Shown here: positions 7,793 to 15,887 of the stretch, piece by piece
Layout: each line of letters begins with the position of its first letter
Numbering within the stretch: the stretch's first letter is position 1
Origin: Streptomyces canus
GTDB lineage: Bacteria > Actinomycetota > Actinomycetes > Streptomycetales > Streptomycetaceae
Assembly (NCBI RefSeq): GCF_030816965.1
Contig: NZ_JAUSYQ010000002.1
Coordinates: 4,311,001 to 4,375,000 of the forward strand
Length of the DNA stretch: 64,000 nt
Reading direction: 5' to 3'
The notes under the pieces: generated by a model
What the model saw: only the letters and a program-made list of their open reading frames with translations
What the model was told of the DNA's origin: nothing
Databases searched by the model: none
Translations under genes and position numbers: made by a program

Positions 7793-9334
7793 TCAGTGGG
7801 CGACGACCGGGATCGCCAGCTCCTCCTCGGCGCCCTCTCCGGAGCCGGTCACGGCGGACGTGTCCGGGCGGCCGGCGTTGACGAGGGTCACGACGATCGC
7901 GGCGGCGAGCACCAGCATGCCGACGGCGAACCAGATCGCGTTGGTGTAGCCGTGCACCTGGCCCTCCAGCGCGACCAGCTGCTGCTGCGACTTGGAGGTC
8001 GCGGAGCCGATGTGGTCGGCGATGTAGGAGGTCGTGGCGGACGCGGCGATCGTGTTCAGCAGGGCCGTACCGATCGCGCCGCCCACCTGCTGCGAGGTGT
8101 TGACCATCGCGGAGGCGACACCGGCGTCCCGGGGCTCGACGCCCAGGGTGGCCAGGGACATGGCGGGCATGAACGCCGTACCCATGCCGAGGCCGAGCAG
8201 CAGCATCGCCGGCAGGATCGTCGAGGCGTACGACGAGCCGATCTCCAGCTGGGTCATCAGGAGCATGCCGACCGCGGCGACCAGGAAGCCGGGGCCCATC
8301 AGCAGACGGGCCGGCAGGCGGGTCATCAGACGGGTGCCGATCTGGGTGGAGCCGACCATCATGCCGACGATCATCGGCATGAAGGCGAAGCCGGTCTTGA
8401 TCGGCGAGAAGCCCTTGACGATCTGCAGGTAGTAGGTGAGGAACAGGAAGGTGCCGAACATCGCGATGATCGCGATACCGAGCGAGAGGTAGATGCCGCC
8501 GCGGTTGCGGTCGGTGATCACGCGCAGGGGCAGCAGCGGGGCCTTGACCCTGGCCTCGGTGACCACGAAGGCGACCAGCAGGACGGCCGACGCGACGAAC
8601 ATGCCCACGGTCACGGAGTCGCCCCAGCCGTCGGACTCGGCGCGGGTGAAGCCGTAGACCAGCGCGACCAGGCCCAGGGTGGACAGCAGGACGCCGGGGA
8701 TGTCGAGCGGGTTGCGGTTGCGACCGCCCTCGGGCTCACGGATGACGAAGTACGCGCCGAGCGCGGCCGCGATCGCGAACGGGATGTTCACGAAGAAGGT
8801 CCAGCGCCAGTCCATGTACTCGGTCAGCACACCGCCGAGGATGAAGCCCACCGCGCCACCGCCACCGGCGATCGCGCCGTAGATGCCGAAGGCCTTGGCG
8901 CGCTCCTTGGCGTCCGTGAACATCACGGCGAGCAGGGAGAGCGCGGCGGGCGCGAGCAGCGCGCCGAAGACGCCCTGGAGGGCTCGGGCGCCGAACATCA
9001 TGGCGCCGCTGGTGGCCGCGCCGCCCAGTGCGGAGGCCAGCGCGAAGCCGATCAGGCCGACCACGAAGGCGTTCTTGCGGCCCCACAGGTCGGCTATGCG
9101 GCCGCCGAAGAGCAGGAGGCCACCGAAGGCGAGGGCGTAGGCCGTGACGACCCACTGACGGTTGCCGTCGGAGATGCCCAGGTCGGTCTGGGCGGACGGC
9201 AGGGCGATGTTCACGATGGTGGCGTCGAGGACGACCATCAGCTGGGCGAGCGCGATGAAGACGAGCGCTTTCCAGCGGTTGGCGTCACCGGACGTGGCCG
9301 GTGCGCCGGGTGCCTTTGCGGCTGTTTCAGACAT
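7793..9334 (-). CDS. DHA2-family MFS exporter downstream of a TetR gene
   Basis: A 513-residue membrane protein of the EmrB/QacA type: LMVVLDATIVNIALPSAQ in helix 1, GGRIADLWGRKN as motif A, and a glycine-rich motif C-like GAIAGGGGAVGFILGGVL. The ATG at 9334 has GGAG 11 nt upstream; an in-frame GTG at 9346 is possible but its putative SD is too close. It is the second gene after the TetR regulator on the same strand (114-bp gap), so it is probably that regulator's target. No defects are seen. Substrate unknown. Confidence 0.89.
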   Translation of the reverse strand: MSETAAKAPGAPATSGDANRWKALVFIALAQLMVVLDATIVNIALPSAQTDLGISDGNRQWVVTAYALAFGGLLLFGGRIADLWGRKNAFVVGLIGFALASALGGAATSGAMMFGARALQGVFGALLAPAALSLLAVMFTDAKERAKAFGIYGAIAGGGGAVGFILGGVLTEYMDWRWTFFVNIPFAIAAALGAYFVIREPEGGRNRNPLDIPGVLLSTLGLVALVYGFTRAESDGWGDSVTVGMFVASAVLLVAFVVTEARVKAPLLPLRVITDRNRGGIYLSLGIAIIAMFGTFLFLTYYLQIVKGFSPIKTGFAFMPMIVGMMVGSTQIGTRLMTRLPARLLMGPGFLVAAVGMLLMTQLEIGSSYASTILPAMLLLGLGMGTAFMPAMSLATLGVEPRDAGVASAMVNTSQQVGGAIGTALLNTIAASATTSYIADHIGSATSKSQQQLVALEGQVHGYTNAIWFAVGMLVLAAAIVVTLVNAGRPDTSAVTGSGEGAEEELAIPVVAH

Positions 9335-9447
9335 GGGGGTACCCACTCCGGTACTTCGGGACGGAAAAAGATGTCTTGAGGGGACGGTCCGTCTTCGGTG
9401 ACGGCCGGTCGAAAGTCGTTGCTAGTGACTGTTCTCGCGCTCTGAAC

Positions 9448-10110
9448 TCATCGGTTCTCGTCGGATCGGGCCTGGCGGAGGTCCTCCATGGTCAGCGCCG
9501 CACCCGGCAGGTCGGAGCGGGCCGGGGCCCGCAGTCCGTCCAGGAACACCTGAAGGGTGCGGTGCACGAACCCGTCGAGGGTGAGGCAGCCGACTCCGGC
9601 CGGGGGCCGGGACAGCTGGGCCACGGCGACCATCAGGTCACCGAAGCTCACGTCGCCGCGCAGCTGACCGGCCGCCCTGGCCCGGTCCATGAGCTGCTCG
9701 ACGAGCTGCTCCATGCGTTCGCGTGCGGCCACCAGGTCGGGGTGGTACTGGTCGAAGGTGCTCTGGACCATCGGGCACAGTGCGGTGATCCGCTCGTCGG
9801 CGGCGGTGTGCACGAAGCGCTCCAGCGCGCCGAAGGCGTCCCCGGTCGCCGCGAGCGCGAGCTCGGCCGCCTCCGCCGTCCGGTCCATGACGGAGCAGAC
9901 GACCTCACGGACGAGCGCGTCGCGGTCGGGGAAGTTGCGGTACACCGTGGCGTTGCCCACGCCGGCCCGGCGGGCGATCTCGTCGAGCGGCACGTCGGGG
10001 CCGAACTCGGTGAACATCTCGCGGGCGGCGGTGACGATCCGCTCGCGGTTGCGCAGGGCGTCGGCGCGGGGCCGGGGCGCCTTGCGCTGCGCGGTCGTCG
10101 TGGCGGTCAC
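9448..10110 (-). CDS. TetR-family repressor of the adjacent exporter
   Basis: A 220-residue protein. A basic N-terminal arm is followed by the TetR HTH (NRERIVTAAREMFTEFG, then IARRAGVGNATVYRNFPDRD) at about residues 20-66, and a SBP-like TetR_C domain with LVEQLMDRARAAGQLR. The family typically represses an efflux pump and is released by the pump's substrate. The exporter follows on the same strand, and two near-identical palindromes lie 35-95 bp upstream of the start, pointing to autoregulation. Confidence 0.88.
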   Translation of the reverse strand: MTATTTAQRKAPRPRADALRNRERIVTAAREMFTEFGPDVPLDEIARRAGVGNATVYRNFPDRDALVREVVCSVMDRTAEAAELALAATGDAFGALERFVHTAADERITALCPMVQSTFDQYHPDLVAARERMEQLVEQLMDRARAAGQLRGDVSFGDLMVAVAQLSRPPAGVGCLTLDGFVHRTLQVFLDGLRAPARSDLPGAALTMEDLRQARSDENR

Positions 10111-10144
10111 GGTGCGCTCCCTTCGGGGTCTGGTTTCGGCGATC

Positions 10145-10161
10145 CGGGGATTCAGTCCCCG
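10145..10161. promoter_or_regulatory. TetR operator copy 1
   Basis: CGGGGATTCAGTCCCCG: 6-bp arms CGGGGA/TCCCCG with a 5-nt spacer, lying 35 bp before the TetR start. The same arms and spacing recur 40 bp further upstream. Confidence 0.6.
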
Positions 10162-10180
10162 TTTCGCTCGGACACAGGTC

Positions 10181-10205
10181 TAAACGGGGAGACGCTCCCC
10201 GGTTA
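10181..10205. promoter_or_regulatory. TetR operator copy 2
   Basis: TAAACGGGGA and TCCCCGGTTA flank a 5-nt spacer; 9 of 10 arm positions are symmetrical. This is the stronger member of a pair of sites sharing CGGGGA-N5-TCCCCG, centred 40 bp apart (about four helical turns), upstream of the TetR gene. Confidence 0.68.
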
Positions 10206-10229
10206 TTTCAGGTTGAGGGGAAATTATAT

Positions 10230-10245
10230 TGTGACCTGAGTCACA
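10230..10245. promoter_or_regulatory. Perfect CRP-like site upstream of the protease gene
   Basis: TGTGACCTGAGTCACA is a perfect 6-bp-arm palindrome. It fits both TGTGA-N6-TCACA of enteric CRP and GTG-N6-GNCAC of streptomycete Crp. It sits 120 bp before the metalloprotease start, directly after an AT-rich TTATATT. Confidence 0.55.
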
Positions 10246-10364
10246 GATCTGGCGGTACCCACGTTCGGTCTCCTCCAGCGCGCGTCGCCCCCTCCCCCGG
10301 CAGAGGGTGATCGAGAAGGTGCAGCCTTCCGACCAGCGGCTGCCGCGCTCCGGAGGGTGCCTGC

Positions 10365-11642
10365 ATGCCGTGGACCAGTCGTCGCATACGCCCGCGCCGT
10401 GTCGCCGCCGTCGTGTCCGTGACCGCGCTGACCCTCGCGGTCAGCACCTCGGCCGGCACCGAGCGCCTCGCTCCGGGTACCACGACCGCCGGTCCGATCC
10501 CCGTGGCCCGCTCCGACGCCCACCACGCCTGTCTGATCAGCGGTGGCCCGGCCGTCCAGATGTCCGAGGGCCTGCCCACGCCCGGCGGCTACTCCCGCTC
10601 CACCGGCACCGTCCGCGCCCTCACCCTGATGATCGACTTCTCCGACGCACCCGGCTCCGGGACCGCGCTCGACCGATTCCGCGAGTTCTTCCCGCAGACC
10701 CAGGACTGGTTCCGGACCAGTTCCTACGGCCGTCTCGACTACCGCCCCGAGGCCCCGATCACCGACTGGCTGCGCATGCCGAAGTCCTTCCGGGCCTACG
10801 GCATAGAGCGCGGCGCCCCCTTCGACCCGGGCTACCGCCGGTTGATCCAGGACATCGTGACCACCGCCGATCCCAAGGTGGACTTCCGGTCCTACGACTT
10901 CCTGAACGTGCTGGTGACCCCGAACGCCGGTCCCTCCGCCCTCGACACGGTCCTGTCGGTGAGCTTCGCCGGCAACCCCGACGCCCCGGTCGCCGACGGC
11001 GTCCCGGTCGGCAACGCCTCCTTCGTGTACTCCCGCCAGGACGACGGCTCCGACTCCTACGCGCAGACCGGCTACCGGGTCCTGCCCCACGAGAACGGCC
11101 ATGTCTTCGGCCTGCCCGACCTCTACACCCAGGCGGGCGGGAGCGCGGTCGGCCACTGGGACATCATGAGCGAGGACTGGGGCGCCAACAACGACCTCCT
11201 CGGCTGGCACAAGTGGAAGCTGGGCTGGCTGGACGCGGCACAGGTCAACTGCTTGACGGCGCGCGGAACTTCGGAGCACACCCTGACCCCGCTGGCCCGG
11301 CCCGGCCTGGGCACCAAACTCCTCTTCGTCCCCCTCGGCAGCCGCACCGGCTACGCGGTCGAGCTCCGCACCCGCGAGGGCAACGACGAGACGGTGTGCC
11401 GGCCGGGAGTCCTCGTCTACAAGGTCGACGCGGACGTGGACACCGGTCGGGGCCCGGTGCGGGTGTACGACTCGCGGCGCAACAGCGGGGGGTGCACGCG
11501 GAGCCCCAACGTCCAGGCGGAACTCTCGGACGCGTCGTTCGCGGTCGGCGAGGAGTTCAGGGATCCGGGCCAGGGGGTCCGGGTGCGGGTGGTGGGGGCG
11601 GACGGGGACGGCGACTACCGGGTGCGGGTCACGCGGGAGTAG
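10365..11642 (+). CDS. Secreted M6-like (immune inhibitor A-type) metalloprotease
   Basis: A 425-residue protein. An N-terminal arginine-rich segment and hydrophobic stretch (VAAVVSVTALTLAVS, about residues 13-27) form a signal peptide. The catalytic zinc motif is HENGH at residues 242-246, in LPHENGHVFGLPDLY. It is followed by a WDIMSEDWG segment like the third-ligand loop of M6 peptidases, then a beta-rich C-terminal region. M6 peptidases degrade extracellular proteins. The catalytic Glu is present, so the enzyme is probably active. The start follows CGGAGGG with an 8-nt spacer. A CRP-like palindrome lies upstream. Family assignment is from the domain pattern; the substrate is unknown. Confidence 0.82.
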   Translation: MPWTSRRIRPRRVAAVVSVTALTLAVSTSAGTERLAPGTTTAGPIPVARSDAHHACLISGGPAVQMSEGLPTPGGYSRSTGTVRALTLMIDFSDAPGSGTALDRFREFFPQTQDWFRTSSYGRLDYRPEAPITDWLRMPKSFRAYGIERGAPFDPGYRRLIQDIVTTADPKVDFRSYDFLNVLVTPNAGPSALDTVLSVSFAGNPDAPVADGVPVGNASFVYSRQDDGSDSYAQTGYRVLPHENGHVFGLPDLYTQAGGSAVGHWDIMSEDWGANNDLLGWHKWKLGWLDAAQVNCLTARGTSEHTLTPLARPGLGTKLLFVPLGSRTGYAVELRTREGNDETVCRPGVLVYKVDADVDTGRGPVRVYDSRRNSGGCTRSPNVQAELSDASFAVGEEFRDPGQGVRVRVVGADGDGDYRVRVTRE

Positions 11643-11739
11643 GCGCGGGGCGAGGGTGCCGAGTCAGGTGACCGTGGGCGTGCCGTGGCCGACGTTCGCA
11701 TTACCGTAGGCGTCCCGCGATCGCCGTACCGGAGAACCG

Positions 11740-13365
11740 ATGCCCGCTGACACGCTCACATCCCTGCCGGTGCCGGAGTCCGCCGTGCCGGCCGAGGCGG
11801 TCGCGCCGCTGATCCGGGGGGTCAGGGTGCTGCGGGAGCTGACCGAGGCGGGCGGGACGCTGAGCCCGAGCGCTCTGGAGCGGGCGACGGGCCTGGCACG
11901 CTCCACGGTCGACCGCATCACGTCCACGCTGACCCGCATGGGATACGTCCGCCTGGACGGCCGGGACGCGGTGATCACCCCCCGGCTGATGGAACTCGGC
12001 AACGCCTATCTCGCCGCCCTGCGCCTGCCCGCCCTGCTGTCCGGGCGGGCCGACGCCCTCGCCGACGAACTGGACGAGTCGGTGTCGCTCGCGGTCGCCG
12101 ACCGCGACGGCATCCGCTTCATCCACCAGGCCACCCGCCGCCGCGCGATGTCCCTGAGCTTCCGCATCGGGGACCTGCTCCCCGCCGAACGCACCGCGCC
12201 GGGGCCCCTGTTCGCGTCCGAGTGGACCGACGCCGACTGGCGGGCCTGGCGCGAACGCCGGGCGGCGGATCCGGAGGACCGGGGCTTCTCCGCCGTACCG
12301 CCCCGGGAACTCCCTGCCGAGGAGGGGGAGTTCGAGGCGAAGGCGGCACAGGCGGCAAGGGACGGCTGGGCGCTGGACGACCAGTTGATCGAGCCGGGGC
12401 TGGTGGCGGTCTCCGTCCCCGTACGGGACCCGCGCACGGCCCGGATCGCCTGCGTGGCGAACGTCGTGAGCCACACCAGCCGCCACACCGCGACGGACCT
12501 GCGCGAGACCCTGCTGCCGCGGCTGCGGGCGACGGTGGCGGAGATGGAACGCCAACTGGCGTCCACCCCGGACCAGGACCCGGGCTCGCCCCCCTCGGGA
12601 TCGGCCTCCTGGATCGGCGCGGCCAAGAACGAACTGGGCCGGGAGTTCATCGAGTCCCTCGCGCGCGGCCTGACGGTCCTGACGGCGTTCGACGAGGGCA
12701 GGGCCGCGCTGACGCTGACGGACGTGGCCCGGGCGACCGGCCTGCCGAGGGCGACGGCCCGCCGGGCCCTGATCACCTACGAACACCTGGGCCTGGTCCG
12801 CCAGCAGCAGGAGTCCCGGACCTTCGGCCTCACCCCCCGGGTCCTGTCCCTGGGCTTCCCAGCCCTCTCCCGTACGAACCTCCCGCGCATCGCGGCCCCG
12901 CATCTGGCCGACCTCTCGGCACGGGTGAGGGAGTCGACGGCACTGGCGGTCCTGGTGCCGCCGGGATCGGGCGAGGGGGCGGAGATCCAGTACACCGCGA
13001 GGGCGGTGTCCCCCCGGATCATGGGCGTGGACATCAGGACCGGCACCCGCCTGCCGGCCTCGGCGACCTCCCTGGGCCGGGTCCTGCTGGCGGACACGGA
13101 GGGCTCCGCCGACCTCGACCGCGTCCGCACCCAGGGCTACGCCCTGCTGGACGAAGACTGGGAGGACGGGCTTCGCACCATCGCCGTCCCCGTCCGCGAC
13201 CGTACGGGCCGGGTGGTCGCCGCCATCAACGTCGCCCTGCACGCGGCGGGCCGCACGGCCGAGGAATGCGTGGCGGAGATCCTCCCGGAACTGCGTCTCA
13301 CGGCGACCCGTATGGAGACCGAACTCCACGCGGCGAGCCGCTTCACCCGGGTCCCCCTCCTCTGA
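11740..13365 (+). CDS. Tandem IclR-type regulator (two fused IclR modules)
   Basis: A 541-residue protein made of two complete IclR proteins in series. Module 1 (about 20-270) has the HTH LSPSALERATGLARSTVDRI and an effector domain with LADELDESVSLAVADRDG. Module 2 (about 285-541) has LTLTDVARATGLPRATARRA, LSARVRESTALAVLVPPG and RTIAVPVRDRTGRVVAAINV. Single IclR proteins are about 250 residues. Duplicated versions occur in actinomycetes, often regulating protocatechuate or other aromatic catabolism. No catabolic genes are adjacent here, because the next gene is cut by the island boundary, so the target is unknown. Confidence 0.85.
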   Translation: MPADTLTSLPVPESAVPAEAVAPLIRGVRVLRELTEAGGTLSPSALERATGLARSTVDRITSTLTRMGYVRLDGRDAVITPRLMELGNAYLAALRLPALLSGRADALADELDESVSLAVADRDGIRFIHQATRRRAMSLSFRIGDLLPAERTAPGPLFASEWTDADWRAWRERRAADPEDRGFSAVPPRELPAEEGEFEAKAAQAARDGWALDDQLIEPGLVAVSVPVRDPRTARIACVANVVSHTSRHTATDLRETLLPRLRATVAEMERQLASTPDQDPGSPPSGSASWIGAAKNELGREFIESLARGLTVLTAFDEGRAALTLTDVARATGLPRATARRALITYEHLGLVRQQQESRTFGLTPRVLSLGFPALSRTNLPRIAAPHLADLSARVRESTALAVLVPPGSGEGAEIQYTARAVSPRIMGVDIRTGTRLPASATSLGRVLLADTEGSADLDRVRTQGYALLDEDWEDGLRTIAVPVRDRTGRVVAAINVALHAAGRTAEECVAEILPELRLTATRMETELHAASRFTRVPLL

Positions 13366-13376
13366 CACCCCCGCGG

Positions 13377-13575
13377 TCAGCCGCTCTTGCCTGAGGGCGG
13401 TGCGGAGGTGCCCTGACCGGCGCGGAGCATGGCCTTGCAGAGGGCTTCGTGCCCGGGTGAGGCAGGCAGGGAGCCGCGCGCCGGGGCCTCGTTGGACTGG
13501 ATGATCAGGGCGACGACGCGTCGCCAGGCGTCCGGGGCGGCGTCGCCGGTGGCGTTGACGACGCCCGCGTTGGCC
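13377..13575 (-). pseudogene. C-terminal remnant of a gene cut at the island edge
   Basis: An open frame on the minus strand ends at 13377-13379 and encodes about 66 residues, including AGVVNATGDAAPDAWRRVVA and a GTSAPPSGKSG tail. The frame meets a stop at 13576 with no usable start, and base composition changes at that point. It looks like the tail of a chromosomal gene interrupted by the accessory DNA to the right. I do not recognise the family. Confidence 0.5.
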
Positions 13576-13643
13576 AGATCTCACTGCTACCGCGGGTGGC
13601 CGTGGCCAAGAAGCCCGACGGGAGCGAAGTCCCGAGGCTGGAC

Positions 13644-13859
13644 TTATTCCACTTCTTGCATGGCGCCGGGTTCACTGGCCAATACCAGTTGGGTGATGGT
13701 ATGGCCGTCAATGGTGCGAACGGTGACACGGTACAAGCCCGGAGCATTCACGGTGGTCCTGGCCTTGATATGCCCGTCGCCCCATCCTGCTTTGAGGACC
13801 TGCGCGTTCCGACCCGCAACGTCGGCTATTTCGCACCGGAGACCAGCCAAGGAATCCAC
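13644..13859 (-). CDS. Small orphan ORF, possible gene fragment
   Basis: A 71-residue frame from a GTG at 13857-13859, with a beta-strand-like pattern (APGLYRVTVRTIDGHTITQL) and less biased codon use than the flanking core genes. It may be the C-terminal part of a larger protein truncated at the island edge. No family recognised. It overlaps the unread 5' region of the ATPase fragment on the other strand, so only one of the two is likely genuine here. Confidence 0.3.
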   Translation of the reverse strand: MDSLAGLRCEIADVAGRNAQVLKAGWGDGHIKARTTVNAPGLYRVTVRTIDGHTITQLVLASEPGAMQEVE

Positions 13860-13888
13860 GCCGCCCTGGCTACCAGCCCAAACCGCGG

Positions 13889-14512
13889 GTGGTCACAGAA
13901 GCCAGAGAGGAAGTCGCAGCCACGCCCGAGGAACTGGAGTACTGGCTGGACCGCGCCAGCGGCCGCGCCAGCCGCGACGATCCCGGCTGGTACTTCTCCG
14001 GCCGCCAGGAACTCAACCGCCGACTGACGGCCTTCGTCAAAGGTCCCGCGGGCGTCCTCATCGTGACCGGCACCGCCGCCAGTGGGAAATCCGCAGTACT
14101 GGCCCGGGCAGTCACGCTCAGCCATTCCGCCTTCCGAGCATCACCTCGCTACGCAGAGGCAGTGAGCAAGGCGCCCTCGGACACCGTCCCGGACGAGGGA
14201 TCGATCCACGTGGCGGTGCCGGCCCGGAACCGCGGGCCGCTGAGCCTGATCGAAGCCATCGGCACCCGACTGGGCGGTGAACGGGACCGCAGGCAACCTG
14301 CGGCAGACGCTCTGCGGCAATGGCAGGAAGGGCTGCGCACCTACCAACCCTCCAGCCGCCGCAGCGACAGCCGCTACACTGTGGGCGGTGGCACGGCTGC
14401 ACGCCAGCCCTGCCACCGCAACACTGCCGGGAGCATGTCTGACGCTCGTATCATCTGGGCGCTAATTTCAGACACGTTTTCCGACAGATCCCCGCCTTCG
14501 TGGGGCTTGTAG
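13889..14512 (+). pseudogene. Truncated P-loop NTPase of a conflict-type STAND protein
   Basis: The frame begins in a helical segment (ATPEELEYWLDRASGRAS), then WYFSGRQELNRRL, then a canonical Walker A, VTGTAASGKSAVLARAVTLS. It continues with SIHVAVPARNRGPLSLIEAI, typical of large streptomycete proteins with an N-terminal peptidase domain, a NACHT-like ATPase and WD40 repeats. Here the sequence degenerates after about residue 150 (RSDSRYTVGGGTAARQP) and stops. No N-terminal peptidase or C-terminal repeats are present. It is best read as an internal fragment of a 1,000-plus-residue gene, left by recombination at the island boundary. Confidence 0.6.
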
Positions 14513-14844
14513 AAAACTCCGTCGCCGCAGGTCAGCGACTGGCCAGGAGATCGCTCCGGAACGCACACCTGTCGATTCGGAAACGCTCAGCTGATCGCTG
14601 CAGGTCAGGGCGCATAGCCGGATGATGCCAGTGGCTGTCGCATCGTCAGCAGTTCGACGGGGACAACCCCTCCCCAGCACGGAAGCTGCTCACCCAAGCC
14701 GACAGGCGTGATACATCGCTAAGGGCAATGCGCCGCGCGTCTCTCGCAGTCACCTCACTTCAGTGAACCGCCTGATTGTTGTCGGCTTCATTCGCTTGCA
14801 ACTCAGCGGAGGCATGAGCATCGCTTCTGACGGACGCTCAGCGC
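14513..14844. other. Gene-free stretch
   Basis: No convincing gene. It begins beside TCCCCGCCTTCGTGGGGCTT (14489-14508), whose 3' part (16 nt, 14502-14517) recurs in inverted orientation at 56224-56239, next to the tRNA. The remainder is lower-GC DNA and probably holds the promoter of the following gene. Confidence 0.4.
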
Positions 14845-15309
14845 ATGAGAAGAGTTATCCGAAGGAAATCGTCATCCATCGTGCTGGCTGTGATCGACGG
14901 CCAGGAACGGGTCTTGCTCTGCCGAATTCACGGTGAGTCTGCTTGGCGGCCGGTGAAGTCAAGAGTGATCCGTGTCCGGCCGTCCAGGTTCTCTGTCATT
15001 CACGTTCTGGACCCGCTCTTCTCTCACTGGTTCCTTGCCACTACCCCGGTAGTCGGCAGGTTCGATCCGCTTTCGGCGCGAGGCGGCCCGGCTGGCCGGA
15101 CGTATATTTTCGTCGTCCGTCGCGACAGAATGAGGCAGATCAGTCTTCGCGCTCGCGCCCGTTCCTCTCCGGATGCCGACTATGTCTGGCATCCACTGTC
15201 CGATGTCGAGGATGAGGATTTTGATGTGTATCCACGCGAACTCGGCCCTTTTCTACGTGGATACCTAGAGGGCTGGATCCCCGATGGTTTCATCACTCTC
15301 GTCGAGTGA
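14845..15309 (+). CDS. Hypothetical protein with a Nudix-like outline but no Nudix box
   Basis: A 154-residue protein starting MRRVIRRKSSSIVLAVIDGQ. The N-terminal VLAVIDGQERVLLCRIHG and the later YIFVVRRDR and YVWHPLSDVEDEDF segments recall the strand order of Nudix-fold proteins. The GX5EX7REUXEEXGU catalytic box is absent, so hydrolase activity is not expected. Codon use is less GC-biased than the core genes, suggesting transfer. The next gene starts 86 nt downstream on the same strand. Function unknown; the fold guess is weak. Confidence 0.55.
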   Translation: MRRVIRRKSSSIVLAVIDGQERVLLCRIHGESAWRPVKSRVIRVRPSRFSVIHVLDPLFSHWFLATTPVVGRFDPLSARGGPAGRTYIFVVRRDRMRQISLRARARSSPDADYVWHPLSDVEDEDFDVYPRELGPFLRGYLEGWIPDGFITLVE

Positions 15310-15395
15310 CCGCGCATTCCACACGAATGCGATCCGCGAGTAAAACACCGCTACCCTTCTTGATGCCTGGCCTACTCTCACCAAGGAGCATGCCC

Positions 15396-15860
15396 GTGGC
15401 AAGTTCTCAGCATCGACGCCGATCCCCAACTCGAGGTCCATTGGGAGTGGAAATTCGGACCCTTCTGGCAGCCGCAGGACTGCCCGAAGCGGGCAACGAC
15501 GACCGCTATCGCGCACACGGTTTCGTGGTGACCGATAGCGGTGAATCGGTCGGCGTGGAATGGTTCACCTCTCGGAGTCTGCGTCGCGCCGCCGCCGACG
15601 AGCAGCTACGAGGCTGGCCCATGGCCGCCGCGGACCGCGCACACGAGACCGCTCGACGTCACTTGCACGCGGCCCTGTTCGGCATCCTGTCGGAAGTCGG
15701 CTACCTGGTGGAGGCTTATCCGGCTGACACTCCGGGTGCTCTGACCGTTCGAGCCGGCCCCGTTTCCACACCCGCGACGTTGGCCGCAGATATCAGGCGG
15801 ATCCTTGCTGACCTCGGTGGCCCTGCGCAAAGCACGGAAGACCCTGGCCTCTTTCCATGA
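15396..15860 (+). CDS. Hypothetical protein
   Basis: A 154-residue protein. The GTG at 15396 was chosen because AAGGAG (15383-15388) ends 7 nt before it, whereas it ends only 1 nt before the in-frame ATG at 15390. The sequence has an alternating helix-strand pattern: VEIRTLLAAAGLPEAG, YRAHGFVVTDSGESVGVEWF, a helix rich in Arg/Ala, and a C-terminal LAADIRRILADLG. No family recognised. It follows the Nudix-like gene on the same strand, so the two may be co-transcribed. Confidence 0.6.
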   Translation: MASSQHRRRSPTRGPLGVEIRTLLAAAGLPEAGNDDRYRAHGFVVTDSGESVGVEWFTSRSLRRAAADEQLRGWPMAAADRAHETARRHLHAALFGILSEVGYLVEAYPADTPGALTVRAGPVSTPATLAADIRRILADLGGPAQSTEDPGLFP

Positions 15861-15887
15861 AAGGTATCCCCAGCCCTCGCCGACCAC

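Noticed and set aside
7550..9379. 609-codon plus-strand open frame over the second exporter
   Set aside because: Antisense shadow with Gly/Asp/His-rich composition and no motifs; the exporter on the other strand is clearly real.
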